From IMG/VR virus record IMGVR_UViG_3300034407_002964, positions 1-48,534 of that record: a stretch of 48,534 nt of DNA; one strand, given 5' to 3'. The stretch comes from a virus. Within the stretch, counting starts at the first letter, position 1, and each line of letters opens with the position of its first letter. A model generated the notes under the pieces. It was given only the letters and a program-made list of their open reading frames with translations, was not told the DNA's origin and made no database searches. Shown here piece by piece: positions 42,199 through 48,050 of the stretch. The position numbers and the translations under genes were made by a program.

Positions 42199-43386
42199 AT
42201 GCTATTTCAATTAATGGACAATAAGGTCGACTGTGCTGGGACTTATCTCAGTGGCCAATTCATTTGGGACAAAATCCCAGAAGGAATATCACAAACCTGG
42301 TCATACTCTGACCATCTGTTCGGCAGACAGATTGAATATGCCAATTTAATGGTATCTGGGAGGTCGATAGACGACGTTTGTCCTGATCACCTAGTGGAAC
42401 GATGGACTTCAGTCAAAACGTTGCTGAAAGCTCATTTCAAGGCTTTCTCAACATCCAAGATTGACCTTGACGATGTTTGTTTTTACGATGTTGTACCTCA
42501 AAAACACTTGAGACACTACTTTGAAGCGAAGAACGAAATCACCAAATGGGTTTTCGAGAATGTTGAACAACCTGCTAACTATAACTTCTTAAAACGGGTA
42601 CAGGCATCCGTGAAGGAACTGAGTAAATACCCAGTGAACCTAAATTCATTCGCTGTATATATTTCTGCTGCAGATGACTTGAAAGCAAAACATCTTTACG
42701 ACCAGTTCGGTGACACAAAACCAAATGTAGACTTCAATATCTTTGGAACTGTCACTGGGAGATTGACGACGAAAAAAAATTCTTTTCCAATCTTAAACCT
42801 AAAGAAAGAACTCAAGCGTCACGTTAGGCCAAACAACGATGTGTTCCTTGAATTAGACTTCAATGCTGCTGAGGTACGAACGATGCTAGCACTACAAAAT
42901 CACATTCAACCCGAAGGAGACATACATGAATGGAACATCGAAAACGTTTTTGAACAAGAGCTTAGCCGAGAAGAAGCTAAAACAAAATTATTTGCTTGGC
43001 TCTACAACCCTGACTCCAAAACTATACAATCAGATTTCTACGACAGAGAAGGCCTGTTGGAAGAATATTATGACGGAGAGCAAATCAAGACACCTTTTGG
43101 CAGAACAATCACTTGTCCCGTTCGCAAGGCTCTCAACTACTTACTACAATCAAGTTCCTCGGACAACACCCTTGACAGATTTTGCAAAATTTCTAGCCTC
43201 CTTAGGACAACGAGATCCCATGTTGCTTTCGTTGTTCATGATAGCGTTGTCATCGACCTACACAAAGATGACAGAAAGATGATCCCACATTTGGTTAAGG
43301 TTTTTGGTAACACAAGACTTGGAGAGTTCAAAGTTAACTGCTCATTGGGTAAAAACTTAGGAAATATGTCGGAGTTCTCATGGTAG
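42199..43386 (+). CDS. Short family A (Pol I-like) DNA polymerase
   Basis: A 395-residue polymerase domain. VTGRLTTKKNSFPILNLKKE (residues 185-204) corresponds to the Pol I TGRLSS...NLQNIP segment. Motif A is D220 to R227, DFNAAEVR (Pol I DYSQIELR). DIHEWNIENVF (241-251) matches DIHxxTAxxVF. Motif B is intact: R257, K261, F265, Y269. TPFGRTIT and ALNYLLQSSSSD (311-322) follow. Motif C reads VVHDSVVID (345-353): catalytic D348 is kept but the usual HDE Glu is Ser. At 395 residues it is far shorter than Pol I. The first 180 residues show no 3'-5' exonuclease motifs. A GTGGAGGA ribosome site precedes the ATG. T4-type phages normally use a family B polymerase. Confidence 0.85.
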   Translation: MLFQLMDNKVDCAGTYLSGQFIWDKIPEGISQTWSYSDHLFGRQIEYANLMVSGRSIDDVCPDHLVERWTSVKTLLKAHFKAFSTSKIDLDDVCFYDVVPQKHLRHYFEAKNEITKWVFENVEQPANYNFLKRVQASVKELSKYPVNLNSFAVYISAADDLKAKHLYDQFGDTKPNVDFNIFGTVTGRLTTKKNSFPILNLKKELKRHVRPNNDVFLELDFNAAEVRTMLALQNHIQPEGDIHEWNIENVFEQELSREEAKTKLFAWLYNPDSKTIQSDFYDREGLLEEYYDGEQIKTPFGRTITCPVRKALNYLLQSSSSDNTLDRFCKISSLLRTTRSHVAFVVHDSVVIDLHKDDRKMIPHLVKVFGNTRLGEFKVNCSLGKNLGNMSEFSW

Positions 43387-43595
43387 GTTCTCTTGCTATG
43401 TTAACGAATTGTTTGACATCCGGATACAAAAATGGTGAAGTAGGGATCGTTGTAAAGACAGAGAGAGTTGGCGAACTATTTATTCTATATTGGATCATGA
43501 TGTCTGATGGTTTAGAGGTCCCCTTTTGGGATAGTGAATTCGAGGTTATGAGTGAAAAAAGGGGACTTGATAATAATAACACAGCCATTTCCTAA
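43380..43595 (+). CDS. Small beta-barrel-like protein 1
   Basis: A 71-residue protein overlapping the end of the polymerase gene. The segment NGEVGIVVKTERVGELFILY resembles an SH3/KOW-like strand-turn-strand and matches GDVGIVIRVRLYTTLVDVVD in the next gene. An alternative start at ATG 43398 (MLTNCLTSGYK) is possible and would place the barrel at the N-terminus. The last residues (SEKRGLDNNNTAIS) overlap the next gene in another frame. Function unknown. Confidence 0.6.
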   Translation: MVGSLAMLTNCLTSGYKNGEVGIVVKTERVGELFILYWIMMSDGLEVPFWDSEFEVMSEKRGLDNNNTAIS

Positions 43596-43755
43596 TTGGG
43601 AATGGTTAGATTATAATACTGGAGATGTTGGAATTGTGATTAGAGTAAGACTTTATACTACTCTTGTGGACGTAGTGGATGTGTTTTTCTTTCACAACGA
43701 AGAGCGCCATCCAGTACCGATAGATTTTTTAAAAAAACTTGGGAGTGAGATATGA
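43552..43755 (+). CDS. Small beta-barrel-like protein 2
   Basis: A 67-residue protein from a GTG start (MKKGDLIIITQPFPNWEWLD), with GAGG about 8 nt upstream. GDVGIVIRVRLYTTLVDVVD (residues 24-43) and HPVPIDFLKKLG near the end give the strand pattern of a small SH3/KOW-like barrel, paralogous to the protein before it and to that at 44740. It overlaps the tubulin-like gene by 4 nt (ATGA), so it is translated in line with it and may act in the same process. Confidence 0.65.
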   Translation: MKKGDLIIITQPFPNWEWLDYNTGDVGIVIRVRLYTTLVDVVDVFFFHNEERHPVPIDFLKKLGSEI

Positions 43756-44561
43756 TTTTGGTCGGCCTTGGTCAAGCAGGTAATAATATAGTGAAATTGT
43801 TTAAACCACATACAAAAAACTATAAAATTATTTTTCTTGACGAAAACAATGGTATTGAAAAAAGAGATTCCGTTGAAGAATATGATGAGCACAAGATAGT
43901 GTTTAAGCAGAGAGGTCTCAAATCTCACTCTAAAGCAGCTTTATTTGTTTGTGGGTCTGGTAAGATAGCTGGGGCTTCTTTGAGGGTTCTAGAGGCATTA
44001 GCGGGCTGGGAAACAACTGTATTTTACATTGTTCCTGATCTTGAGTTCGCATCTCGAGAAGAAAAGAGGAGGCATCGCGCCCACTTTGGTATATTACAAG
44101 AGTATGCGCGGTCTGGTAAGGTAAAAGAAATGGTCATCTTGTCGAACGAGAAGATTATTTCAATTGTTGGATATGGAACAGCACTAAACTACTACGAAAA
44201 AGTCAATTTTTTTATTTACAACACTATACAGAACATTATGTATTGCAGACATGTCGACCCAGACTTTGGTAGTATAAAAGAAAAAAGAGAAATATCTCGA
44301 ATATCAACAATAGGCTTGGGCAAACTAAAAGAAGAAGAAAGATTATTGTTCCCTCTTTCAAACATAACGGAATCGATGTTCCTAATGAACATTGAAGAAG
44401 AAGATTTAAATGGCGACATTGAGATCATCCCACGTTGTCAACAAATCGTCAGAAAAGCTAAGCTGGAAGAACGCGATGCTTCTTTCGCAATTTGGAAATC
44501 TTCTGAAGACAACCATTTCTATTCATTGCATTACACACATTTTATACAGGAAATTAAATGA
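43752..44561 (+). CDS. Tubulin/FtsZ-like GTPase (divergent)
   Basis: A 269-residue protein that follows the FtsZ/tubulin domain order. Strand 1 plus G-box: MILVGLGQAGNNIVKLF (residues 1-17, cf. tubulin QAGNQI). T4 phosphate loop, reduced: FVCGSGKIAGASLRVLEAL (65-83, cf. GGGTGSG). EFASREEKRRHRAHFGILQE (98-117) and MVILSNEKI (127-135) match the FtsZ FEGxxRxxxAxxG and IVIPNDxL segments. Helix 7 NYYEKVNFFIYNTIQNI (146-162) leads to a T7-like DPDFGS (169-174). The C-terminal domain has MFLMNIEEEDLNGDIEI (209-225, cf. VLLNITGG-DLTLxEV) and SFAIWKSSEDNHFYSLHYTH. Such proteins polymerise with GTP and can position phage DNA or capsids. The altered glycine loop leaves GTPase activity uncertain. Confidence 0.72.
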   Translation: MILVGLGQAGNNIVKLFKPHTKNYKIIFLDENNGIEKRDSVEEYDEHKIVFKQRGLKSHSKAALFVCGSGKIAGASLRVLEALAGWETTVFYIVPDLEFASREEKRRHRAHFGILQEYARSGKVKEMVILSNEKIISIVGYGTALNYYEKVNFFIYNTIQNIMYCRHVDPDFGSIKEKREISRISTIGLGKLKEEERLLFPLSNITESMFLMNIEEEDLNGDIEIIPRCQQIVRKAKLEERDASFAIWKSSEDNHFYSLHYTHFIQEIK

Positions 44562-44743
44562 ACAAAGAAAAAATAAAAAGTGAACTGAGAAGACTTCTAC
44601 AAGCAGAGGAGACGCTTCTAGTCAATTTTGCATTGGATAGTCATTGCACTATAGAGGAGTTGTGTTATATTTCTTCAAAAATATTTGAAATGAGCAATCT
44701 CATTTTAAAATTAAAACAAGCATTAAAGGATATGAGAAGATGA
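44558..44743 (+). CDS. Small helical protein coupled to the tubulin-like gene
   Basis: A 61-residue, two-helix protein (MNKEKIKSELRRLLQAEETL; SKIFEMSNLILKLKQALKDM) overlapping the tubulin-like gene by 4 nt and the next gene by 4 nt. It carries one pair of Cys (HCTIEELC). There is no DNA-binding motif that I can recognise. Its coupling suggests a partner or regulator of the tubulin-like protein, by position only. Confidence 0.65.
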   Translation: MNKEKIKSELRRLLQAEETLLVNFALDSHCTIEELCYISSKIFEMSNLILKLKQALKDMRR

Positions 44744-44904
44744 AAAATGACATGCTTTGGTCTGATACGAAAAAATGTTCTGGAGTTATAAAGAGAGTAC
44801 GAGATGGTTTTGCGACTGTCATTTTCTATACTGGTGATCGTGAAATAGTTGATATTTCCGATTATTCATATTGTGATGAAGAAAAAGTTTGGAAAAAAAC
44901 TTGA
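44740..44904 (+). CDS. Small beta-barrel-like protein 3
   Basis: A 54-residue protein. CSGVIKRVRDGFATVIFYTG (residues 13-32), then DREIVDISDYSY, repeats the strand pattern of the proteins at 43380 and 43552. ATG 44740 overlaps the preceding stop. Its own stop TGA (44902-44904) lies within the -35 box of the promoter at 44901, so the operon ends exactly where the early-type region begins. Confidence 0.6.
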   Translation: MKNDMLWSDTKKCSGVIKRVRDGFATVIFYTGDREIVDISDYSYCDEEKVWKKT

Positions 44905-44929
44905 CAACCATTTCCAAACGTGTTACATT
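44901..44929 (+). promoter_or_regulatory. Sigma-70-type promoter P1
   Basis: TTGACA (44901-44906), a 17-nt spacer, extended -10 TGT then TACATT (44924-44929), followed by ATATA. It is the first of four promoters with the same architecture. The gene at 44960 starts about 30 nt downstream. Confidence 0.8.
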
Positions 44930-44959
44930 ATATATATGAGAACAAACATTGGAGGATAA

Positions 44960-45454
44960 ATGGTTGATCAAATTTACTACAACATGTGGGGTAGCCAAAG
45001 CGAAGAGCACAAGGACTACTTTCAAACAATAGGGACTATTGCTAACTGGATTGGTTATGCACTGATAGGTCCGAGACACAAGCCTTACAGGACAGAGATT
45101 ATGCCACTGTCAAACATAGCAGTGCTTCAAACAAAAGAAAAGTTTGGCTCACCTAGGGTTTACGTCTCATTTAGCAAAGAGACGCATTTGCAAGACGCAA
45201 GACACTATAGGCATGTCTACAAGACAGCAATCAAGCTGTTTCCTCAATATGAGAAAGCAATAAGAGATGGTATGGACTACTCAACTTATCTATTTGATAC
45301 ACAAGAGCAATTAGATGAGTACATTGCAACCCAAATTGAATGGGCTGAGAGAGTAAGAGATGGTGGAGATACCAACGAGGATTGGTTCATCGCAAAAATG
45401 GACTCAATTAAAGAAAATGAAACTTTTATAAAAAAAGTTTGTCTTTTTACTTGA
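44960..45454 (+). CDS. Hypothetical early protein
   Basis: A 164-residue soluble protein with a strong ribosome site (TTGGAGGAT) under promoter P1. It starts MVDQIYYNMWGSQSEEHKDY and contains an alternating Arg/His/Tyr segment (HLQDARHYRHVYKTAIKLFP) and an acidic C-terminal helix region. No motif was recognised. The short leader and separate promoter suggest early expression; a host-takeover role is possible but unsupported. Confidence 0.7.
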   Translation: MVDQIYYNMWGSQSEEHKDYFQTIGTIANWIGYALIGPRHKPYRTEIMPLSNIAVLQTKEKFGSPRVYVSFSKETHLQDARHYRHVYKTAIKLFPQYEKAIRDGMDYSTYLFDTQEQLDEYIATQIEWAERVRDGGDTNEDWFIAKMDSIKENETFIKKVCLFT

Positions 45455-45479
45455 CAACACATCTTAAACATGTTATATT
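45451..45479 (+). promoter_or_regulatory. Sigma-70-type promoter P2
   Basis: TTGACA (45451-45456), 17-nt spacer, TGT TATATT (-10 at 45474-45479) then ATAAG. It overlaps the stop codon of the preceding gene. It drives the 25-residue microprotein at 45507. Confidence 0.85.
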
Positions 45480-45506
45480 ATAAGTATAACAAATGAGGAA
45501 AACAAA

Positions 45507-45584
45507 ATGGAACTACTAATCGGAACTGTTCTATTCGTTGTTGGCTTTACCTGGCTTTGGTATTACATCGACGATAGAATTTAA
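45507..45584 (+). CDS. 25-residue membrane microprotein
   Basis: ATG 45507 with GAGG 8 nt upstream opens a 25-codon frame: MELLIGTVLFVVGFTWLWYY then IDDRI, stop TAA. It is a single hydrophobic helix with an acidic/basic C-terminal tail, fitting a one-pass inner-membrane peptide with the tail in the cytoplasm or periplasm. It has its own strong promoter (P2) and is followed by P3, so it is the only product of that unit. Such peptides often modulate membrane complexes or cause superinfection immunity; the function here is unknown. Confidence 0.65.
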   Translation: MELLIGTVLFVVGFTWLWYYIDDRI

Positions 45585-45602
45585 AAAACTTTAAAAAAAT
45601 AC

Positions 45603-45631
45603 TTGACAAGGTATCAAAACTATGTTATATT
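45603..45631 (+). promoter_or_regulatory. Sigma-70-type promoter P3
   Basis: TTGACA (45603-45608), 17-nt spacer, TGT TATATT (-10 at 45626-45631) then ATAATAG. It drives the gene at 45663. Confidence 0.85.
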
Positions 45632-45662
45632 ATAATAGTCAAACAATATTCTAGGAGGAATT

Positions 45663-45929
45663 ATGACCAACACAAACAACACAAACACTATGACCGTATA
45701 CACCGGAACTTTTGTAACGCAACGTGGCGAGCAACGAACAATGAACTTCGTTCGCATGTCAGAAGCACCAGATGGGGTATTCCCTATGACCTTGCGTTCA
45801 CGTAATTTACAACCCGGCTATGAAACCGTGTGGGATATTGATCGTCAACAATACCGCACATTCAACTCCAATACTCAAATTGGATCTATCTCGAGTTCAT
45901 CTCGTGATGTAAGCATTAGATTGTTTTAG
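45663..45929 (+). CDS. Hypothetical early protein
   Basis: An 88-residue protein with an ideal AGGAGG ribosome site. It starts with an Asn/Thr stretch, then TVYTGTFVTQRGEQRTMNFV (residues 11-30), PMTLRSRNLQPGYETVWDID and FNSNTQIGSIS. I have a vague memory of similar small beta proteins in other phages (a GTF-x-x-x-x-GE-x-RTMNFVR pattern) but no assigned function. Two terminators follow, so it is a short monocistronic early unit. Confidence 0.7.
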   Translation: MTNTNNTNTMTVYTGTFVTQRGEQRTMNFVRMSEAPDGVFPMTLRSRNLQPGYETVWDIDRQQYRTFNSNTQIGSISSSSRDVSIRLF

Positions 45930-45950
45930 TACTCCTGTTGACTAAGGTTT

Positions 45951-45981
45951 GCCGCTACCTACCAAAAGGCGGCCTGTTTTT
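45951..45981 (+). terminator. Intrinsic terminator 1 after early gene
   Basis: GCCGC (45951-45955) pairs with GCGGC (45969-45973), followed by CTGTTTTT. It is the first of a tandem pair upstream of the tRNA gene. The stretch 45930-46582 has no full-length gene; it holds two terminators, the tRNA, a possible micro-ORF, the tRNA-like element, promoter P4 and the gp32 leader. Confidence 0.75.
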
Positions 45982-46011
45982 ATCGAACCTCCAAGGCTGA
46001 TAAAAGGTTTT

Positions 46012-46040
46012 GTGGTCTCCTTTCAAAAGACCACTTTTTT
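46012..46040 (+). terminator. Intrinsic terminator 2 directly before tRNA
   Basis: GTGGTCT (46012-46018) pairs with AGACCAC (46028-46034), then six T residues (46035-46040). The tRNA begins 2 nt later, so the tRNA needs read-through, processing, or a promoter not identified here. Confidence 0.8.
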
Positions 46041-46041
46041 A

Positions 46042-46118
46042 GCACTCGTAGTTCAGTTGGATAGAACATCTGCCTTCTAAGCAGAGGGTCGCAGGTTCGA
46101 ATCCTGCCGAGTGTGCCA
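46042..46118 (+). tRNA. tRNA-Arg (anticodon UCU)
   Basis: A complete 77-nt cloverleaf: acceptor GCACTCG/CGAGTGT, D stem GTTC/GAAC, anticodon stem TCTGC/GCAGA with loop CTTCTAA (anticodon TCT at 46076-46078), T stem GCAGG/CCTGC with TTCGAAT loop, and encoded CCA (46116-46118). It decodes AGA, the favoured Arg codon of most genes in the window. Confidence 0.95.
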
Positions 46119-46192
46119 CTTTCTTACGACTATTACTCTTTCATAAGAGAACCTTGGAAGATGAATTCGTGAGATTTGAAATAGGAGGCTGT

Positions 46193-46288
46193 GTGCTTAT
46201 TTTTATAATAACTTTGTTGGTTTCGTATGAGGATCCTCAAATCATCGAGAGCGAAATCAAACCACCTCCTCTTTCTTCACCTTATTAG
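46193..46288 (+). CDS. Possible small membrane peptide between tRNA and tRNA-like element
   Basis: From GTG 46193, with AGGAGG at 46183-46188, 31 codons run to TAG at 46286-46288: LIFIITLLVSYEDPQIIESE then IKPPPLSSPY. A longer version from GTG 46169 would add RFEIGGCV. It has one hydrophobic N-terminal segment and a Pro-rich tail. The stop abuts the tRNA-like element. Non-ATG start and small size make it uncertain. Confidence 0.3.
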   Translation: MLIFIITLLVSYEDPQIIESEIKPPPLSSPY

Positions 46289-46372
46289 CTCGACTGTACG
46301 GTTGCAGATAACTAACGTGGGGCAGGCACTCTATAGCGTTAGAATTGTGGGGTTCAAATCCCTACTCGAGCA
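46288..46372 (+). tRNA. Degenerate tRNA-like element
   Basis: The 5' end GCTCGA pairs with TCGAGC at the 3' end, and a good T arm is present (TGGGG, loop TTCAAAT, CCCTA). Discriminator A at 46372 is not followed by CCA. The central 53 nt do not make a normal D arm. TAACG/CGTTA can form an anticodon-like stem but leaves a 19-nt loop. It may be a decayed tRNA, a tRNA with an insertion in the anticodon loop, or a tRNA-mimic processing signal. No amino acid is assigned. Confidence 0.4.
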
Positions 46373-46452
46373 TAAAATTTCAAAAACCGAAAATCGTCAA
46401 AATTTTTTTTGGACACTTTTTTGAGATTATGAAAAAAACTTTAACATTTTAC

Positions 46453-46481
46453 TTGACAAACCTTTTTAAATATGTTATAAT
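46453..46481 (+). promoter_or_regulatory. Sigma-70-type promoter P4 for gp32
   Basis: TTGACA (46453-46458), 17-nt spacer, extended -10 TGT TATAAT (46476-46481), the consensus form of the four. It drives the ssDNA-binding protein gene with a leader of about 95 nt. Confidence 0.88.
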
Positions 46482-46511
46482 ATAGTATAACAAAAACGAA
46501 TTACAAATGGG

Positions 46512-46531
46512 GGCATGGTTGAAACCCTGCC
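46512..46531 (+). promoter_or_regulatory. gp32 leader hairpin, possible autoregulatory site
   Basis: GGCA (46512-46515) pairs with TGCC (46528-46531) and GGT with ACC inside around a TGAA loop. About 50 nt of A-rich unstructured RNA follow up to the TAGGAG ribosome site. In T4 gene 32, a folded nucleation element followed by an A/U-rich unstructured tract lets gp32 repress its own translation; the layout here is the same. Confidence 0.45.
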
Positions 46532-46582
46532 TACCTTAGTGATAAAACACAATAAAATAAACAAACCATATAGGAGTAAATT

Positions 46583-47356
46583 ATGGCTATCAATATAGAA
46601 GCAATGCGAGCGAAGCTCGATCAATCAAAAAACGGTGGAAAATCTACCGGACGTAAGAGTACAATGTGGAAACCAAGTGCTGGTGACCAAAACATTCGTA
46701 TTTTACCAACAGCGGATGGCGATCCGTTCCGTGAGTTCCACTTTCATTACAATGTAGGAAAGAACCCTGGAATTTACTGCAACAAGCGAAACGATGGTGG
46801 TGAATGTGCCATCTGTGATTTCGCATCAAAACTTTGGCGAGAAGGTACTGAAACAGACGATCAGAATCTTAAAAACGAAGCCAAAAAACTATTCGCTCGA
46901 AAGCGATACTATTCCCCTGTTCTTGTTCGTGGAAACGAAGCAGATGGTGTAAAAATATGGGCATATGGTAAAACAGCTTATGAAACCCTCTTGGGCTATG
47001 TATTGGATCCGGACTATGGTGACATCACAGATGCTGAAGTAGGAACTGACATTAAGTTGACTTATTCTATCCCTGGAACACCTGGTTCTTTCCCTAAGAC
47101 AGTGTTACAGCCTCGACGTCGCCCATCTATTTTGTGCGATGACAGTGTTGCTGACTGTCAACAGTTGTTAGATTCTGTTCCTGACATTGATAATTTGTTT
47201 GATGTTAAGACTACAGAAGAAATTCAGGCTTTGCTGGATGGTTACTTGTCCTCCGACACTTCAGCAGAGTCTTCTTCTAATGAGACACAACAATATAACA
47301 AAAAAACAGGTGAGAGTGTTGACAAAGCATTCGCTGCTTTCATGAGCGAAGACTGA
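46583..47356 (+). CDS. 32: Single-stranded DNA-binding protein (gp32-like)
   Basis: A 257-residue ssDNA-binding protein that coats replication and recombination intermediates. Basic N-terminal segment (MRAKLDQSKNGGKSTGRKST) for cooperative binding; TMWKPSAGDQNIRILPTADG (27-46) is the gp32 OB-fold start. Zinc ligands fit H55-x10-C66-x8-C75-x2-C78, in FHYNVGKNPGIYCNKRNDGG and ECAIC, close to the T4 His-Cys3 pattern. KKLFARKRYYSPVLVRG (105-121) follows. The C-terminus is Ser/Asp-rich with FAAFMSED, the acidic partner-binding tail. T4 gp32 is 301 residues. Own promoter P4 and downstream terminator. Confidence 0.95.
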   Translation: MAINIEAMRAKLDQSKNGGKSTGRKSTMWKPSAGDQNIRILPTADGDPFREFHFHYNVGKNPGIYCNKRNDGGECAICDFASKLWREGTETDDQNLKNEAKKLFARKRYYSPVLVRGNEADGVKIWAYGKTAYETLLGYVLDPDYGDITDAEVGTDIKLTYSIPGTPGSFPKTVLQPRRRPSILCDDSVADCQQLLDSVPDIDNLFDVKTTEEIQALLDGYLSSDTSAESSSNETQQYNKKTGESVDKAFAAFMSED

Positions 47357-47384
47357 TATATACTCCTGTGTTGTTTAGGGAACT

Positions 47385-47422
47385 GCCGCCCGCCCTTGGT
47401 TGCTAAAGGGGCGGCTTTTTTT
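47385..47422 (+). terminator. Intrinsic terminator after gp32 gene
   Basis: GCCGCCC (47385-47391) pairs perfectly with GGGCGGC (47409-47415), followed by seven T residues (47416-47422). Confidence 0.92.
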
Positions 47423-47438
47423 ATTTAAAGGAGACGAT

Positions 47439-48050
47439 ATGTTGTGGAAAAGAAATGTCGACAGTAATATAAAATCTGTTGAACTAAGAAGTAGTCCAGT
47501 TATCATCAGAGTTAATAAGTTTGATGAAAAATCAGCGAAGGAATTCGCAGAAAAAATAGCCTCAGCGCATAATACCGGCCAATCTGTCATTCCGGTAATC
47601 ATTGATTCGTATGGAGGTCAAGTTTATTCTCTCATGAGTATGATTGCCTCTATTAAGAACTCTGAATTACCAGTGGCTACCATAGTGGAAGGAAAGGCTA
47701 TGAGTTGTGGAGTTATCCTGTTTTCTTGTGGAACAGAAGGATATCGCTACATAACAGAGGACGCAACCTTGATGATCCACGATGTAAGTTCTGCTTCATG
47801 GGGCAAGAACTCGGAGATCCAAGCTAGCGCAGAAGAAGTTAAGCGTTTGAATGAGAAGATTTACAAGATCTTATCAGCGAATTCGAACAAATCAGAGAAA
47901 TGGTTTAACAAACAGTTAAATGAGAAGGGTCGAGCTGACTGGTTCATTGAATCCAAAGAAGCTATTGACCTTGGACTTGCCGACAAAATTGGTATGCCAA
48001 AATTAGAAATAAATATAAAATTAGACATAAACTTACAGGAGGTAACATGA
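47439..48050 (+). CDS. ClpP-like serine protease
   Basis: A 203-residue protein. ATG 47439 has AAGGAG 6 nt upstream; a longer start at 47400 would lie in the terminator. The ClpP/crotonase-like fold is shown by IPVIIDSYGGQVYSLMSMIA (residues 51-70, cf. SPGG) and VEGKAMSCGVILFSCG, with nucleophile S89. H114 is in LMIHDVSS and D167 in GRADWFIESKEA, followed by GLADKIG. All three catalytic residues are thus present. ClpP tetradecamers degrade proteins fed by an AAA+ unfoldase, or act alone on peptides. A gp21 protease is present elsewhere, so this is not the prohead protease. It may alter host proteolysis early in infection. Confidence 0.85.
   Translation: MLWKRNVDSNIKSVELRSSPVIIRVNKFDEKSAKEFAEKIASAHNTGQSVIPVIIDSYGGQVYSLMSMIASIKNSELPVATIVEGKAMSCGVILFSCGTEGYRYITEDATLMIHDVSSASWGKNSEIQASAEEVKRLNEKIYKILSANSNKSEKWFNKQLNEKGRADWFIESKEAIDLGLADKIGMPKLEINIKLDINLQEVT

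Noticed and set aside
46227-46424. 65-residue plus-strand frame over the tRNA-like element
   Set aside because: It runs through the tRNA-like structure, has no Shine-Dalgarno and an unlikely composition.
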